NCBI RefSeq assembly: GCF_024494575.1
Contig: NZ_JANHDO010000003.1
Span: 186,001-250,000 of the forward strand
Direction of reading: 5' to 3'
Length of the DNA: 64,000 nt
Source: Halorubrum salinum
GTDB lineage: Archaea; Halobacteriota; Halobacteria; Halobacteriales; Haloferacaceae
The notes under the pieces are model-generated. The model was not told the origin of the DNA. It searched no databases and was given only the letters and a program-made list of their open reading frames with translations. The translations under genes were made by a program, and so were the position numbers. Every line of letters starts with the position of its first letter. Position 1 is the first letter of the stretch. Below are positions 26,713 through 35,169 of the stretch, piece by piece.

Positions 26713-27351
26713 ATGCGGGGACTCCTCGACCGGCTCGGCGGCGGACGGCGCGACCGCGCGCAGGCGCACACCTTAGAGGCGTTCGCGGCGGCCATCCTGC
26801 TCGTCGCGGGGCTGACGTTCGCCCTGCAGGCGACGGCCGTGACGCCGCTTTCGGCCAGCACGTCGAACCAGCACATCGAGAACCAGCAGCGCGCGGTCGC
26901 GGGCGACCTGCTCGCGACGAGCGCGGACAACGGCGACCTCGAGTCGGCGCTGCTCTACTGGGACCCCGAGGCCGATTCCGGCGACGGCGCGTTCGTGGGG
27001 ACGGGCGAAGACGAGAGCTACACCGAGGGCGGTCCGCCGAACGACTTCGGCGAGACGCTGAACCGGACGTTCCTCGACCGATCGATCGCGTTCAACGTGG
27101 ATATCCGACACGGCGACCGCAACGAGAACCGGACGGAGGTGGTGGACATGGGGAGGCCGAGCGACAACGCGGTGACCGCGAGGCGGTCGGTCGCGCTCGC
27201 AGACGACGCGAACCTGACGGCTCCCGGGTACGAAGACACGACGCTCCGTCAACTGGAGGGCGACCCCGGCGCGTTCTACGTCGAAGACGACGTCGTCGCC
27301 GGCGACGTGTACGACTACGTGGAGGTGCGCATCGTCGTATGGCGGATGTGA
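26713..27351 (+). CDS. pilin-like protein 2 of pilus operon
   Basis: The 212-residue protein begins MRGLLDRLGGGRRDRAQAH. D-R-A-Q (14-17) comes directly before the hydrophobic helix TLEAFAAAILLVAGLTFALQ. A Q at +1 and a Glu a few residues later resemble the archaeal class III prepilin site recognised by PibD/FlaK-type peptidase. The extracellular part is acidic with several N-x-S/T sites (NRT and NLT). The ATG at 26713 lies just after the previous stop; in-frame GTG codons at 26704 and 26707 are alternatives. It overlaps the next gene by 13 bases. Confidence 0.7.
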   Translation: MRGLLDRLGGGRRDRAQAHTLEAFAAAILLVAGLTFALQATAVTPLSASTSNQHIENQQRAVAGDLLATSADNGDLESALLYWDPEADSGDGAFVGTGEDESYTEGGPPNDFGETLNRTFLDRSIAFNVDIRHGDRNENRTEVVDMGRPSDNAVTARRSVALADDANLTAPGYEDTTLRQLEGDPGAFYVEDDVVAGDVYDYVEVRIVVWRM

Positions 27352-28337
27352 ACGTCCCGCCCGCGGCCGACGGCGACGAGGCGGACGACGAGAGGCGTCT
27401 CCGCGACGGCGACCGCTTCCGCGACGCCGACCGCGGACAGCTCCTGTTGGTCGCCGGACTGGTCATGGCCGTCTCGCTGGTGGCGCTCGTGGTCCTGTTG
27501 AACGCGAGCATCTACAGCGAGAACCTCGCGACGCGCGGTATCGAGGCCGCCGACGGCGAGCCCCTCGAAATCAGGGCGGCCGCGGTCGACGGAACCGGGA
27601 CGCTGATCGACGCGACGAACCGCGAGCGCCCCGACAGCTACGGTTCCGCCGAGACCGCGGTCGAAGACGGGATCACCGACCTCGACGGGCGGCTCGCGCG
27701 GACCGCGGCCGAACGCGGCGGGATCTCTCAGCTGAACCCGACCGGGGATGGCCTCCGAGAGGGCCGATACGTCGCGGGCTCGGTCGACGACTCGGCGGCC
27801 GTCCGGGACGCAGAGCGGACGCGGGCGTTCGTGTTCGCGGTCGGGGAGCCGTCGCTTCCGGACGCGAGCGCGTCGACCGCTCCCGGGACGGCCGTCACCG
27901 TCGTGTTCAACCGAACCGGATCGAACACCACCCACGAGGTGTACGTGTACGACCCGGACGACGGGTCGGACGAAGCGGCGGTCGCGACCGCGACGAACGG
28001 GACGGACGCGACGGAGACGTGTCGGCTGGAGACGGTCGACGGCGGGCGGCTTCCGGTCGATCTCACCGCTGGGACGATCGACGGCGAACCGTGTCCGGGG
28101 ATCTGGCCGGCGGAACTGCGCGGGGACGCCGATCCGTACGACATCGAGTTCGCGAACGCCGACGGCGTCGACGCCGAGATGACCGCGACCGCGCTCACGA
28201 CGAGGGAGCCGGACGGCCCGCTGGCGGACGCATCCTCTCCGGCGGTGTACGACGCCACCCTCCGGTTCCGCTACCGGACGGCGGACGTCCGGTTCGAGAC
28301 GACCGTTCGGGTCGCCCCGGGTGAACCCGATGAGTGA
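27339..28337 (+). CDS. pilin-like protein 3 of pilus operon
   Basis: The 332-residue protein has a 30-residue acidic head, then D-R-G-Q (31-34) before the helix LLLVAGLVMAVSLVALVVLL. The extracellular domain is about 270 residues long and Thr/Asp-rich, with many N-x-S/T sequons (NRTGSNTTHE, NGTDATE) and two Cys-containing segments (ETCRLE, EPCPGIW). It is the largest of the five and may be a minor pilin or tip-like subunit; that is inference. It overlaps the following gene by 8 bases. Confidence 0.7.
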   Translation: MADVNVPPAADGDEADDERRLRDGDRFRDADRGQLLLVAGLVMAVSLVALVVLLNASIYSENLATRGIEAADGEPLEIRAAAVDGTGTLIDATNRERPDSYGSAETAVEDGITDLDGRLARTAAERGGISQLNPTGDGLREGRYVAGSVDDSAAVRDAERTRAFVFAVGEPSLPDASASTAPGTAVTVVFNRTGSNTTHEVYVYDPDDGSDEAAVATATNGTDATETCRLETVDGGRLPVDLTAGTIDGEPCPGIWPAELRGDADPYDIEFANADGVDAEMTATALTTREPDGPLADASSPAVYDATLRFRYRTADVRFETTVRVAPGEPDE

Positions 28338-28875
28338 CGCCGGCAGCGAGGGCCGGTCCGCCTCGATCCCTCCCGCGGCGGGGGGCGGCCGGGGGTCGCT
28401 CGCAGCCGACGACAGGGCCGTGAGCGTCACCGTCGGCTACGTGCTCACGCTCGCGATCGGCGCGCTGCTGCTCTCCGGAGTCGTCGTCGCCGTCGGCGGC
28501 GTGATAGACGGGCAGACGCAGCGGACCGTCGAGAGCGAACTCGCCGTCGCCGGGCAGACGGCCGTCGCGAATCTCGAGGCCGCGGATCGGCTCGCTCGCG
28601 CCGCCGAGGCCGATCGTCCGGGAAGCGAGGGAGACGTGACCGTCGCGGTCGAGGCCGACCTCCCGTCGCGGATCGCGGGGAGACCGTATCGGATCGCGGT
28701 CGACTCGGACGCGGTCGCGGTCCGGACCGATAGCCCCGACGTCCGGATCGAGATCCCTCACGCCGCGACCCGAGACGTGTCGCCGACGACGGTTCGCGGT
28801 GGGGCGATCCGCATCAGATACACCGTCGCCGACGGGGCCTCTGGGCCGGGGACACTCGAGGTGACGGAGCGATGA
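28330..28875 (+). CDS. pilin-like protein 4 of pilus operon
   Basis: The 181-residue protein has D-D-R-A-V-S (27-32) before the helix VTVGYVLTLAIGALLLSGVVVAV. This matches the haloarchaeal pilin N-terminus pattern (R-A-V-S-P-V-I-G in many PilA proteins). The rest is a small beta-rich acidic domain. ATG 28330 is preferred; a GTG at 28321 is also in frame. The start overlaps the previous stop by 8 bases, and the stop overlaps the next start by 4 bases (ATGA). Confidence 0.75.
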   Translation: MSDAGSEGRSASIPPAAGGGRGSLAADDRAVSVTVGYVLTLAIGALLLSGVVVAVGGVIDGQTQRTVESELAVAGQTAVANLEAADRLARAAEADRPGSEGDVTVAVEADLPSRIAGRPYRIAVDSDAVAVRTDSPDVRIEIPHAATRDVSPTTVRGGAIRIRYTVADGASGPGTLEVTER

Positions 28876-29708
28876 GCGACGGAGCGCGGCTCCGCGGGCG
28901 AGGCGACGGGGACGAACGCGGAGGCCGGGCCCCGACGATCTCGGTCGCCGACGGCGGGTTCGCGGGGCTCGCGTCCGACGACCGGGGCGTGAGCAACGTC
29001 GTGGGGTACGTCCTCGTGTTCTCGCTCGTCACCGTCACGATCGGGACGGTGTTCACGGTCGGGCTCGCCGGGGTGGAAGACAGACAGGAGGCGGCGCGTC
29101 TCGCGAACGTCGAGCGCGCCTTCGAGGTGCTCGACGACAACGTTCGGGACATCCAGCGGTACGACGACCCCAGCCGGTCGACGGAGATCAGGATGAACGG
29201 GGGGCGACTCGCCGTCGCCGATCCGACGACGGTGTGGATCGAAAACGAGAGCGGGGGACGGATAACGAGGGAGATCACGACCCGGCCGATCGAGTACACG
29301 AGCGGAGACACGACGATCGCCTACGAGGCCGGAGCGCTGTTCCGGAGCGATTCGGGCGGAACGGCGGTGCTGTCCGACCCTCCGTTCGTCGCCGCAGAGG
29401 GCGAAACGGTCCTCCCCGTCGTCCGGCTGTTAGAGGTGTCCGGTGCCGTGACCGCCGGCGGGGACGGGACCGTCCAGATCGAGACGGGCACGCCGAACGA
29501 CGGCGGACTCACCCGACTCGACGCCGCGGACGACCCCCACGAGATCCGGATCGAGTCGCCGCGAGCGCCCGCGTGGGGACGGTACTTCGATCGCACCGAC
29601 GGCTTCGGGGACGTCACCGCGAACGAGACCGTCGCGAGCGCGACGCTCACGGAGAACCAGACCGTGTACGTCCGCCGGATAGCCATCGACGCCGCGCTTC
29701 GGTCGTGA
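28872..29708 (+). CDS. pilin-like protein 5 of pilus operon
   Basis: The 278-residue protein has a 36-residue head containing SVADGGF, then D-D-R-G-V-S-N-V-V-G (36-45) before the helix YVLVFSLVTVTIGTVFTVGL, again the haloarchaeal pilin pattern. The large extracellular part has N-x-S/T sites (NETV, NQTV) and beta-strand-rich sequence. It is the last gene of the operon: a 77-base spacer with a new TATA box separates it from the transcription factor S gene. Confidence 0.75.
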   Translation: MSDGARLRGRGDGDERGGRAPTISVADGGFAGLASDDRGVSNVVGYVLVFSLVTVTIGTVFTVGLAGVEDRQEAARLANVERAFEVLDDNVRDIQRYDDPSRSTEIRMNGGRLAVADPTTVWIENESGGRITREITTRPIEYTSGDTTIAYEAGALFRSDSGGTAVLSDPPFVAAEGETVLPVVRLLEVSGAVTAGGDGTVQIETGTPNDGGLTRLDAADDPHEIRIESPRAPAWGRYFDRTDGFGDVTANETVASATLTENQTVYVRRIAIDAALRS

Positions 29709-29756
29709 CCGCCGAGGGGGACGACGCGGCGCGCTCGCGGCGACTCGATCCCGCCG

Positions 29757-29765
29757 TTTATATAC
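29757..29765 (+). promoter_or_regulatory. TATA box of the TFS gene
   Basis: TTTATATAC is a near-consensus archaeal TATA box lying 25 bases before the ATG at 29786. The transcript would start at or within a few bases of the start codon. Confidence 0.7.
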
Positions 29766-29785
29766 GATCCGCGGTTCCCTCCGAC

Positions 29786-30106
29786 ATGAAGTTCTGCGAC
29801 GAGTGCGGCTCGATGATGAAGTCGGGCGAGGGCGAAGACCACTGGGTGTGTGACTCCTGCGGCTACGAGATCGGGCGCGAGGACGACGACGACGAGTGGA
29901 CCACGGAGTCGCAGGTCGAATCGGAGGTCGTGGACGTGAGCGACGCGGAGGACAAGGGTCTCCCGAAGACCACCGCGCACTGCCCCGAGTGCGGTAACGA
30001 CCGCGCGTACTGGTACATGCAACAGATCCGCTCTGCCGACGAGTCCGAGACCCGATTTTTCGTCTGTACCGAGTGCGAGCACAAGTGGCGCGAAGACGAC
30101 CACTGA
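29786..30106 (+). CDS. tfs: transcription factor S
   Basis: The 106-residue protein is the archaeal TFIIS/RPB9-like factor that stimulates RNA cleavage by stalled RNA polymerase. It has an N-terminal zinc ribbon with Cys4, Cys7, Cys22 and Cys25. The C-terminal zinc ribbon (CPECGN, CTECEHKW) contains the acidic Asp-Glu tip in QIRSADESET that reaches the polymerase active site. The linker is acidic (EDDDDEWTTESQVESEV). Both ribbons and the DE tip are intact, so it should be a functional cleavage factor. It has its own strong promoter. Confidence 0.96.
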   Translation: MKFCDECGSMMKSGEGEDHWVCDSCGYEIGREDDDDEWTTESQVESEVVDVSDAEDKGLPKTTAHCPECGNDRAYWYMQQIRSADESETRFFVCTECEHKWREDDH

Positions 30107-30211
30107 GGATTCTCGTCCGGCGGCGGGACAGCCGCGCGCCGGCGACGACCGCTCGTCACCCTCGGCGGAGCCGACACCTCGTTTTAGGTGTGCGCGCCAC
30201 GACGAGTGCGT

Positions 30212-30787
30212 ATGCGCCCGCCGTCGCTGCCGCGCGCACACCTCGACGGGTGGCGACGCGTCTCCGAGACGACCGAGAGACCGTTCGCCGCCGGGCCCGT
30301 CTCGGTCGAGGCGCACACGCTTCGATACGAGCGAACCGGACCGACGCCGCGGCCATTCGTCTTCGCGAGTCGCCTCCAGATTCGACCGGAGACGGCTCCG
30401 AACGCCGCCCTCACGCGGCTCGTGGAACGGCAGGCGAAATCGGGATTCCGCGATCGCCTCGCCGCGCGCGACATCGACGCCGTCGAGCACCGCGGCGATC
30501 GTGCGATCGCGATCGACGACCCGAACGCCTCACAGGCGACGCTCTCGACGTTCCGGGGACGGTGTGTGACCGCCGACGGAGCGGGCGAGTCGACCGACGG
30601 TGATCGGGGAGAGTCGGTCGCCGTCGAGGCGCTTCTCGCGGTGTGGGTCGCCGACGGATACCTCCTCGCGGGCGGTGCCTACCCGGTCCCCGACGACGCG
30701 TATCCGGCGGGCCGAGACGCGTCGGCCGCTCGCCGGGACCTGCTCCGGATCGTCCGGGGAGTGACCCCCGGATCGTCCGGGGAGTGA
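30212..30787 (+). CDS. conserved haloarchaeal protein, unknown function
   Basis: The 191-residue protein begins [19 protein letters not shown] and includes SFRDR-like and basic segments ([13 protein letters not shown]-type strand, [18 protein letters not shown]) and [18 protein letters not shown]. It has no signal peptide and no membrane helix, and I do not recognise a family. The start at 30212 lies about 30 bases after TTTTAGGT; the in-frame GTG at 30188 is less likely. The last codons lie inside a short direct duplication (30745-30788), which may have altered its C-terminus. Confidence 0.65.
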   Translation: MRPPSLPRAHLDGWRRVSETTERPFAAGPVSVEAHTLRYERTGPTPRPFVFASRLQIRPETAPNAALTRLVERQAKSGFRDRLAARDIDAVEHRGDRAIAIDDPNASQATLSTFRGRCVTADGAGESTDGDRGESVAVEALLAVWVADGYLLAGGAYPVPDDAYPAGRDASAARRDLLRIVRGVTPGSSGE

Positions 30788-30788
30788 C
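30745..30788 (+). repeat. 21-bp direct repeat at the end of the unknown gene
   Basis: A 21-base sequence beginning CCGGATCGTCCGGGGAGTG occurs at 30745-30765 and again at 30768-30788, a 23-base period. Because 23 is not a multiple of three, the second copy is read in another frame and supplies the stop codon. Confidence 0.75.
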
Positions 30789-30873
30789 TCCCGACCGCCC
30801 ACGGAGCGAGGATCCGTCCGGACCGCGGTACCGGACCGGAACGCTCAACTCGGGGACGCTCTCATCGGAGAGC

Positions 30874-32025
30874 ATGACCACGGACGGAGCGCGCGTCGGG
30901 CTGTCGCCGGAGCAGGCGTGGGCGGCGGCGGTCGCCCTCGTCGCCGCGGTCCTCGCGGTCGGATCGGCGGCGTTCCCGCGAATCGTCTACGACCGGTTCC
31001 TCTGGCGGTACTTCTGGGGGCCGGTCGCGGCCGACGGACAGGGGGCACAGTGCGCCGTGCGAGACGCCGACGGGACCACCCTTCTCGACAGTACCGCCGC
31101 CTGCGCGGAGGCCGTCGACGCCGGTGCGGTCGTCGCCTTCCCGGGATACACCACGGTGTCGACCGTGAGCTACGTCGTGATACTGCTGGGGATGCTGGTC
31201 GGCGTCGTGTTCCTGCTCCAGCGGTTCGACATCGGCAACGAGCTGCGCTTTTTCTACGCGCTGTTCCCGTTCATGCTTCTCGGCGGAACGCTCCGGACGG
31301 TCGAGGACGCGGGCGTCGCGGCGATGGACGCGGGCGTCGAGCCGCTCATCCCGTTCCCGGCGAGCGCGCTCTTGATCAGTCCGTTCATCTACTTCACCGT
31401 CTTCGGCGTGACGCTCGCGTGCGTAGTCGCCGCCTACGGGCTCGCCGGGCGCGGGGTCGTCGACGACTACGCGCGGCCGCTGTTCGCGATGGGCGTCGGC
31501 GCGCTCGCGCTCGCGCTCGGTTACCTCTCGTACCTCGCCGCCGCCACCGACTACGTCGACTTTTATCCGATCATCCTCGTCTCGACGCTCGGCATCGCGA
31601 CGCTCGCGACGCTCGTGACGTGGGCGCTCGCGACGCGGTACGAGCCGTCGGTCAGACAGGGGACAGGATTCGCGGGGATCCTCATCATCTGGGGGCACGC
31701 GGTCGACGGCGTCGCCAACGTCATCGGCCTCAACTGGATGCCGGCGCTCACCGGAACGCCGAACCTCGTGCCGAAACACGTCGTTAACGCCCTCATCGTC
31801 GACTGGACCGGCCGGCTGCTTCCCGACTCCGTCGTCGCCGTCACCGGCGACGCGTGGCCGTTCCTGCTCGTGAAGCTCGCGGCGGCGACGTTCGTCGTCT
31901 GGGTGTTCAACGGCGAGATGTTCGAGGAGTCGCCGCGGTACACGCTGATGCTTCTCATCACCGTGCTGGCGGTCGGACTCGGCCCCGGAAGCCGGGACAT
32001 GCTGCGCGCGACGTTCGGGATCTGA
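30874..32025 (+). CDS. DUF63 family membrane protein
   Basis: The 383-residue protein has about eight to nine membrane helices. It carries DUF63 features: [14 protein letters not shown] near residue 42, [25 protein letters not shown], and [18 protein letters not shown]63 occurs only in archaea and its role is unknown. The polar and charged residues inside the membrane (R-T-V-E-D, H-A-V-D-G) suggest a transporter or membrane enzyme; this is inference. The start at 30874 is chosen because the frame upstream overlaps the preceding gene and has no membrane or family character. Confidence 0.88.
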   Translation: MTTDGARVGLSPEQAWAAAVALVAAVLAVGSAAFPRIVYDRFLWRYFWGPVAADGQGAQCAVRDADGTTLLDSTAACAEAVDAGAVVAFPGYTTVSTVSYVVILLGMLVGVVFLLQRFDIGNELRFFYALFPFMLLGGTLRTVEDAGVAAMDAGVEPLIPFPASALLISPFIYFTVFGVTLACVVAAYGLAGRGVVDDYARPLFAMGVGALALALGYLSYLAAATDYVDFYPIILVSTLGIATLATLVTWALATRYEPSVRQGTGFAGILIIWGHAVDGVANVIGLNWMPALTGTPNLVPKHVVNALIVDWTGRLLPDSVVAVTGDAWPFLLVKLAAATFVVWVFNGEMFEESPRYTLMLLITVLAVGLGPGSRDMLRATFGI

Positions 32026-32115
32026 CCGTCTGCGGCGATCCGATCACGCGGCGTTCGACGGCACCTCGATGGCACGCTGGCGACGGCGCCCGCGAGCCGT
32101 CCGCCGCAACGCCAC

Positions 32116-32123
32116 CTTATAAG
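32116..32123 (+). promoter_or_regulatory. TATA box of coaBC
   Basis: CTTATAAG lies about 30 bases before the ATG at 32149, consistent with a leaderless or near-leaderless transcript. Confidence 0.6.
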
Positions 32124-32148
32124 CCACCGCGGGCGAAACTCACGGGCA

Positions 32149-33339
32149 ATGTCCGAGGGGTCACCGTCGATGCTCGCGGGCGTCAACGTCGCGCTCGGGG
32201 TCTCGGGGAGCATCGCGGCCGTGAAAGTCGTCGAACTCGCACACGAACTCCGCCGGCAGGGCGCGAGCGTCCGCGCGGTCATGTCGCCGGCGTCGACGAA
32301 CATCGTCCACCCGTGGGCGGTCGACTTCGCGACGGACGAACCCGTCGTCACCGAGATAACGGGCGACGTGGAACACGTCGAACTCTGCGGGCGCGACGGC
32401 TGGGCCGACGTGCTGCTTCTCGCACCGACGACCGCGAACACCGCGGGGAAGGTCGCGGCCGCGATCGACGACACGCCCGTGACGACCTGCGCGACGACCG
32501 CGCTCGGCGCGGACGTGCCGGTCGTGTTGGCCCCGGCGATGCACGAGCCGATGTACGACCACCCGGGCGTCCTCGACGCGCTCGACCGGCTGGAGTCGTG
32601 GGGCGTGTCCCTCGTCGATCCGCGGATCGAGGAGGGGAAAGCGAAGATCGCGGAGGAGGCGGCGATCGTCACCGCGGTCGCTCGCGCGACGACGCCGCAG
32701 ACGCTCGCCGGGACGCACGTCGTCGTCACCGCGGGCGCGACCAAAGAGCGGATCGACCCGATCCGAATCCTGACGAACCGAGCCTCGGGCAAGACCGGCC
32801 GCGCTGTCGCCCGAGCGCTGTCCGTCCGCGGCGCGCGCGTGACGCTGGTTCAGGACGGGCCGGACGTGCCGTACGCGGACGTGGTCCGCGTCGAGACCGC
32901 GGACGAGATGATGCGGGCGTGTCGACGGACCGCGGCGACCGCGGACGCGCTTATCTCCGCGGCCGCAATCTCGGATTTCACCGCCGACGCGGTCGACGAG
33001 AAGATCCGATCGGGGTCGCCGCTGTCGGTCGATCTGGAGCCGACGCCGAAGCTGATCGACTCGGTTCGAGAGGCGTACCCGGACCTCCCCATCGTCGGAT
33101 TCAAAGCCGAGACGTCCGGCGACGACGCGGCGATGATCGCGGAGGCGGAGCGGATCCGCGACCGGGTCGGCCTCGCGTTCGTCGTCGCCAACGACGCGAG
33201 CGTGATGGGCGACGACGAGACGCGCGTTCTCCTCGTCGCCGAGGGCGGAACGGACCCGGAGGAGGTCACCGGGTCGAAAGACGCCGTCGCGGGGCGGATC
33301 GCGGACCGGCTCGCCGAGCGCCTCGGTCGGGGTGACTGA
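32149..33339 (+). CDS. coaBC: phosphopantothenoylcysteine decarboxylase / phosphopantothenate-cysteine ligase
   Basis: This bifunctional enzyme performs two steps of coenzyme A synthesis from phosphopantothenate. In the 396-residue protein, the CoaC flavoprotein domain (1-180) has GVSGSIAAVKVVEL, LLLAPTTANTAGKVA and APAMHEPMYDHP, the archaeal form of the PxMNxxMW active-site motif. The CoaB domain (185-396) has VVVTAGATKERIDPIR, NRASGKTGRAVARAL, AAAISDFTAD and VVANDASVMG. All key blocks are present. The gene is monocistronic, with a 286-base spacer before the Mrp operon. Confidence 0.95.
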   Translation: MSEGSPSMLAGVNVALGVSGSIAAVKVVELAHELRRQGASVRAVMSPASTNIVHPWAVDFATDEPVVTEITGDVEHVELCGRDGWADVLLLAPTTANTAGKVAAAIDDTPVTTCATTALGADVPVVLAPAMHEPMYDHPGVLDALDRLESWGVSLVDPRIEEGKAKIAEEAAIVTAVARATTPQTLAGTHVVVTAGATKERIDPIRILTNRASGKTGRAVARALSVRGARVTLVQDGPDVPYADVVRVETADEMMRACRRTAATADALISAAAISDFTADAVDEKIRSGSPLSVDLEPTPKLIDSVREAYPDLPIVGFKAETSGDDAAMIAEAERIRDRVGLAFVVANDASVMGDDETRVLLVAEGGTDPEEVTGSKDAVAGRIADRLAERLGRGD

Positions 33340-33391
33340 CCGCCGACGGTCTACGGAATCGGGCCGGTGCCAGAACGGATCGGCGTCAGAG

Positions 33392-33444
33392 CGGGTCGGA
33401 AACAAACGGATCGGAGCCAGAACGGGTCGGAAACAAACGGATCG
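33392..33444 (+). repeat. two-copy 31-bp-period direct repeat
   Basis: Two copies of a 22-base sequence beginning CGGGTCGGAAACAAACGGAT lie at 33392-33413 and 33423-33444. The intervening 9 bases also resemble those before the first copy, giving a 31-base period. There are only two full copies, so this is not a CRISPR array. It could be a slippage duplication or a regulatory cluster for the Mrp operon. Confidence 0.7.
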
Positions 33445-33612
33445 CGCTCGAATCGGCGAACGACGGGGTTCGCATCGCGTATCGGGACACAGAGCGGTCG
33501 CGTCGTCTCGGGACGCGCATATCCGCTGGGATACAAACTGTTTTGAGGCGGTAGGAAAAGTAACCGGGTAGAGATACCGATGCACACAGAGACCGTCATC
33601 CCCCGATCCGGC

Positions 33613-33619
33613 GGAGGTG
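33613..33619 (+). promoter_or_regulatory. ribosome-binding site deciding the mnhE start
   Basis: GGAGGTG lies 6 bases before the GTG at 33626. It is a strong Shine-Dalgarno match, unusual for this window, and favours GTG 33626 over the GTG at 33617, which overlaps the site. Confidence 0.6.
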
Positions 33620-33625
33620 TGGTGG

Positions 33626-34867
33626 GTGACTGACGCCAGTGACGAGTCGGACGCGGCCGATCCCGACGTAACGGCGGGAGACCCCGCCGAGACCGGATCC
33701 GGCCCGTCAGGCGAGGGCGGTCGACGGGGCACGGTCGTCGTGCCCGTCGAACGGACGCCGACTCTTCGCGCGACGGTCGCACACGCGGTCGAGTCCGCCG
33801 CATCCGGTGAGTTCTCCGCGGTGCACTTCGTCGAGATCGCCTCGTGGCGCGACGGCGACCCGGAAAGCGAGGAGCGGACGGCCGAGGCCGAGCGGATCCT
33901 CGAACGCGTGTTGGCGTGGGCAGAGGCCGATCTCGCGGACTCGGACGCCGACGAGACGGACGTCACCATCGCGGTCGATCTCATCGGCTCCGACGACTAC
34001 CTCTTCGGACCGGACGACTACGTCAGCGTGCTGGTCGAGTACGCCGAGGAGAACGACTGCGACGCGGTGCTCTTGGACCCGGAGTACACGCCAGTCGGCA
34101 ACACGACGCTGCTCCAGCCGCTCGAGTTCGCGCTGTCGAACACGGGGCTGGCAGTCGAGACCGCGCCCGTGACGCGGCCGACGCGACGCGAGCGGCTCAG
34201 AAGCGAGGCGACGGGCGTTCGATTCGCCGCGATGTTCGGGCTCTCGCTGGCGTTTTACTTCGTGCTCGGCGACCCACTGTACTGGTTCGACTGGGTGACG
34301 GGCGTCGCGAGCGCGGCGATCGTCTCGATCACTCTCTCGCGGATCAGCTTCGACGCGGACCCTGCGCTGCCGCGGACGCCGCTGCGGCTGGCTCGCGGCG
34401 CGATCTACGTCCCCGTCCTCCTGTACGAGATCGTGATGGCGAACCTCGTCGTCGCGCGGGTGATACTGGATCCCCGACTCCCGATAGAGCCGACGATGAA
34501 CCGGATGCGCGTGATCGTCGGAAGCGGGCTCCCGCTGATGACGCTCGCGAACTCGATCACGCTGACGCCGGGGACGCTCACCGTCCGCGCCCGCGACAGC
34601 GACCTGTACGTCCACTCGCTCATCCCGTGGGCCCGCGACGGGCTCTTCGACGGGTCACTGGAGCGCTGGACCCGGTTCGTCTACTACGGTCGGTCGTCCG
34701 CCCGGCTCCCGACGCCCAGAGAGCGTGACGACTGCGCGGTGTTGCAGGGCCCGGACGCGACGGAGGACCTGCCGATAGCCGCGACCGATGGCGGTGAGGA
34801 CGCGACCGCCGAGCCGACTCCGACGGACGGGGCGGCCGGGGACGCAGCGGAGGTGACCGACGGATGA
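33626..34867 (+). CDS. mnhE: Mrp antiporter subunit E with an N-terminal UspA-like domain
   Basis: The 413-residue protein is much longer than ordinary MnhE (about 160). Residues 35-185 look like a universal-stress/nucleotide-binding domain (RGTVVVPVERTPTLRATVAHAV, FSAVHFVEI, DDYVSVLVEYAEENDCDAVLLDPEY). Residues ~200-350 are the MnhE membrane part (AAMFGLSLAFYFVLGDPLYWFDW, LARGAIYVPVLLYEIVMANLVVARVIL, LTPGTLTV, DLYVHSLIPW). The tail is acidic and has AATDGGEDAT. It begins the nine-gene Mrp operon, overlapping mnhF by 4 bases. The Usp-like part may couple antiport to nucleotide or stress state (inference). Confidence 0.9.
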   Translation: MTDASDESDAADPDVTAGDPAETGSGPSGEGGRRGTVVVPVERTPTLRATVAHAVESAASGEFSAVHFVEIASWRDGDPESEERTAEAERILERVLAWAEADLADSDADETDVTIAVDLIGSDDYLFGPDDYVSVLVEYAEENDCDAVLLDPEYTPVGNTTLLQPLEFALSNTGLAVETAPVTRPTRRERLRSEATGVRFAAMFGLSLAFYFVLGDPLYWFDWVTGVASAAIVSITLSRISFDADPALPRTPLRLARGAIYVPVLLYEIVMANLVVARVILDPRLPIEPTMNRMRVIVGSGLPLMTLANSITLTPGTLTVRARDSDLYVHSLIPWARDGLFDGSLERWTRFVYYGRSSARLPTPRERDDCAVLQGPDATEDLPIAATDGGEDATAEPTPTDGAAGDAAEVTDG

Positions 34868-35169
34868 CGCTCGTCGACGCGACGCTCGTCGCCGGCTACA
34901 CCGTCGCTGACGTGCTCTTGTACGCGGCGGCCGGCTTCGCCGTGCTCGCGATCGGGATGCTCTACCGCGCGGTGAAGGGACCGACGATGCAGGACCGCGT
35001 GCTGGCGGTGAACGTCCTCGGGACGAACACCGTCGTGATCCTCGGCCTGCTGGCCGCCGCGCTCGGCGAGCCGACGTTCCTCGACGTCGCCTTGGTGTAC
35101 GCGCTGTTGAACTTCCTGATGGCGATCGCCATCTCGAAGTTCACGGTCGAGCGGGGTGGTGTCCTGTGA
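34864..35169 (+). CDS. mnhF: Mrp antiporter subunit F
   Basis: The 101-residue protein has three membrane helices and the MnhF signature LYRAVKGPTMQDRVLAVNVLGTNTV, ending ALLNFLMAIAISKFTVERGG. MnhF is an essential small subunit of the multi-protein Na+/H+ antiporter, placed next to the E and G subunits. It is linked by 4-base overlaps at both ends (ATGA with mnhE; GTGA with mnhG). Confidence 0.93.
   Translation: MTLVDATLVAGYTVADVLLYAAAGFAVLAIGMLYRAVKGPTMQDRVLAVNVLGTNTVVILGLLAAALGEPTFLDVALVYALLNFLMAIAISKFTVERGGVL

Larger units (their letters stand above)
33340..33625. other. intergenic region before the Mrp operon, with a 31-bp repeat
   Basis: No gene is supported here. The left part (33365-33446) contains two near-identical copies of a 31-base unit plus a partial third: GGGTCGGAAACAAACGGATC occurs at 33393-33412 and 33424-33443, preceded by CAGAACGGATCGG-like sequence at 33371. 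The right part has an A-rich segment GGTAGGAAAAGTAACC near 33551-33566 and a purine-rich stretch before the mnhE start. Confidence 0.6.

Noticed and set aside
33392-33444. Possible CRISPR array
   Set aside because: Only two full repeats with a 9-base interval, no spacers of normal length and no cas genes.
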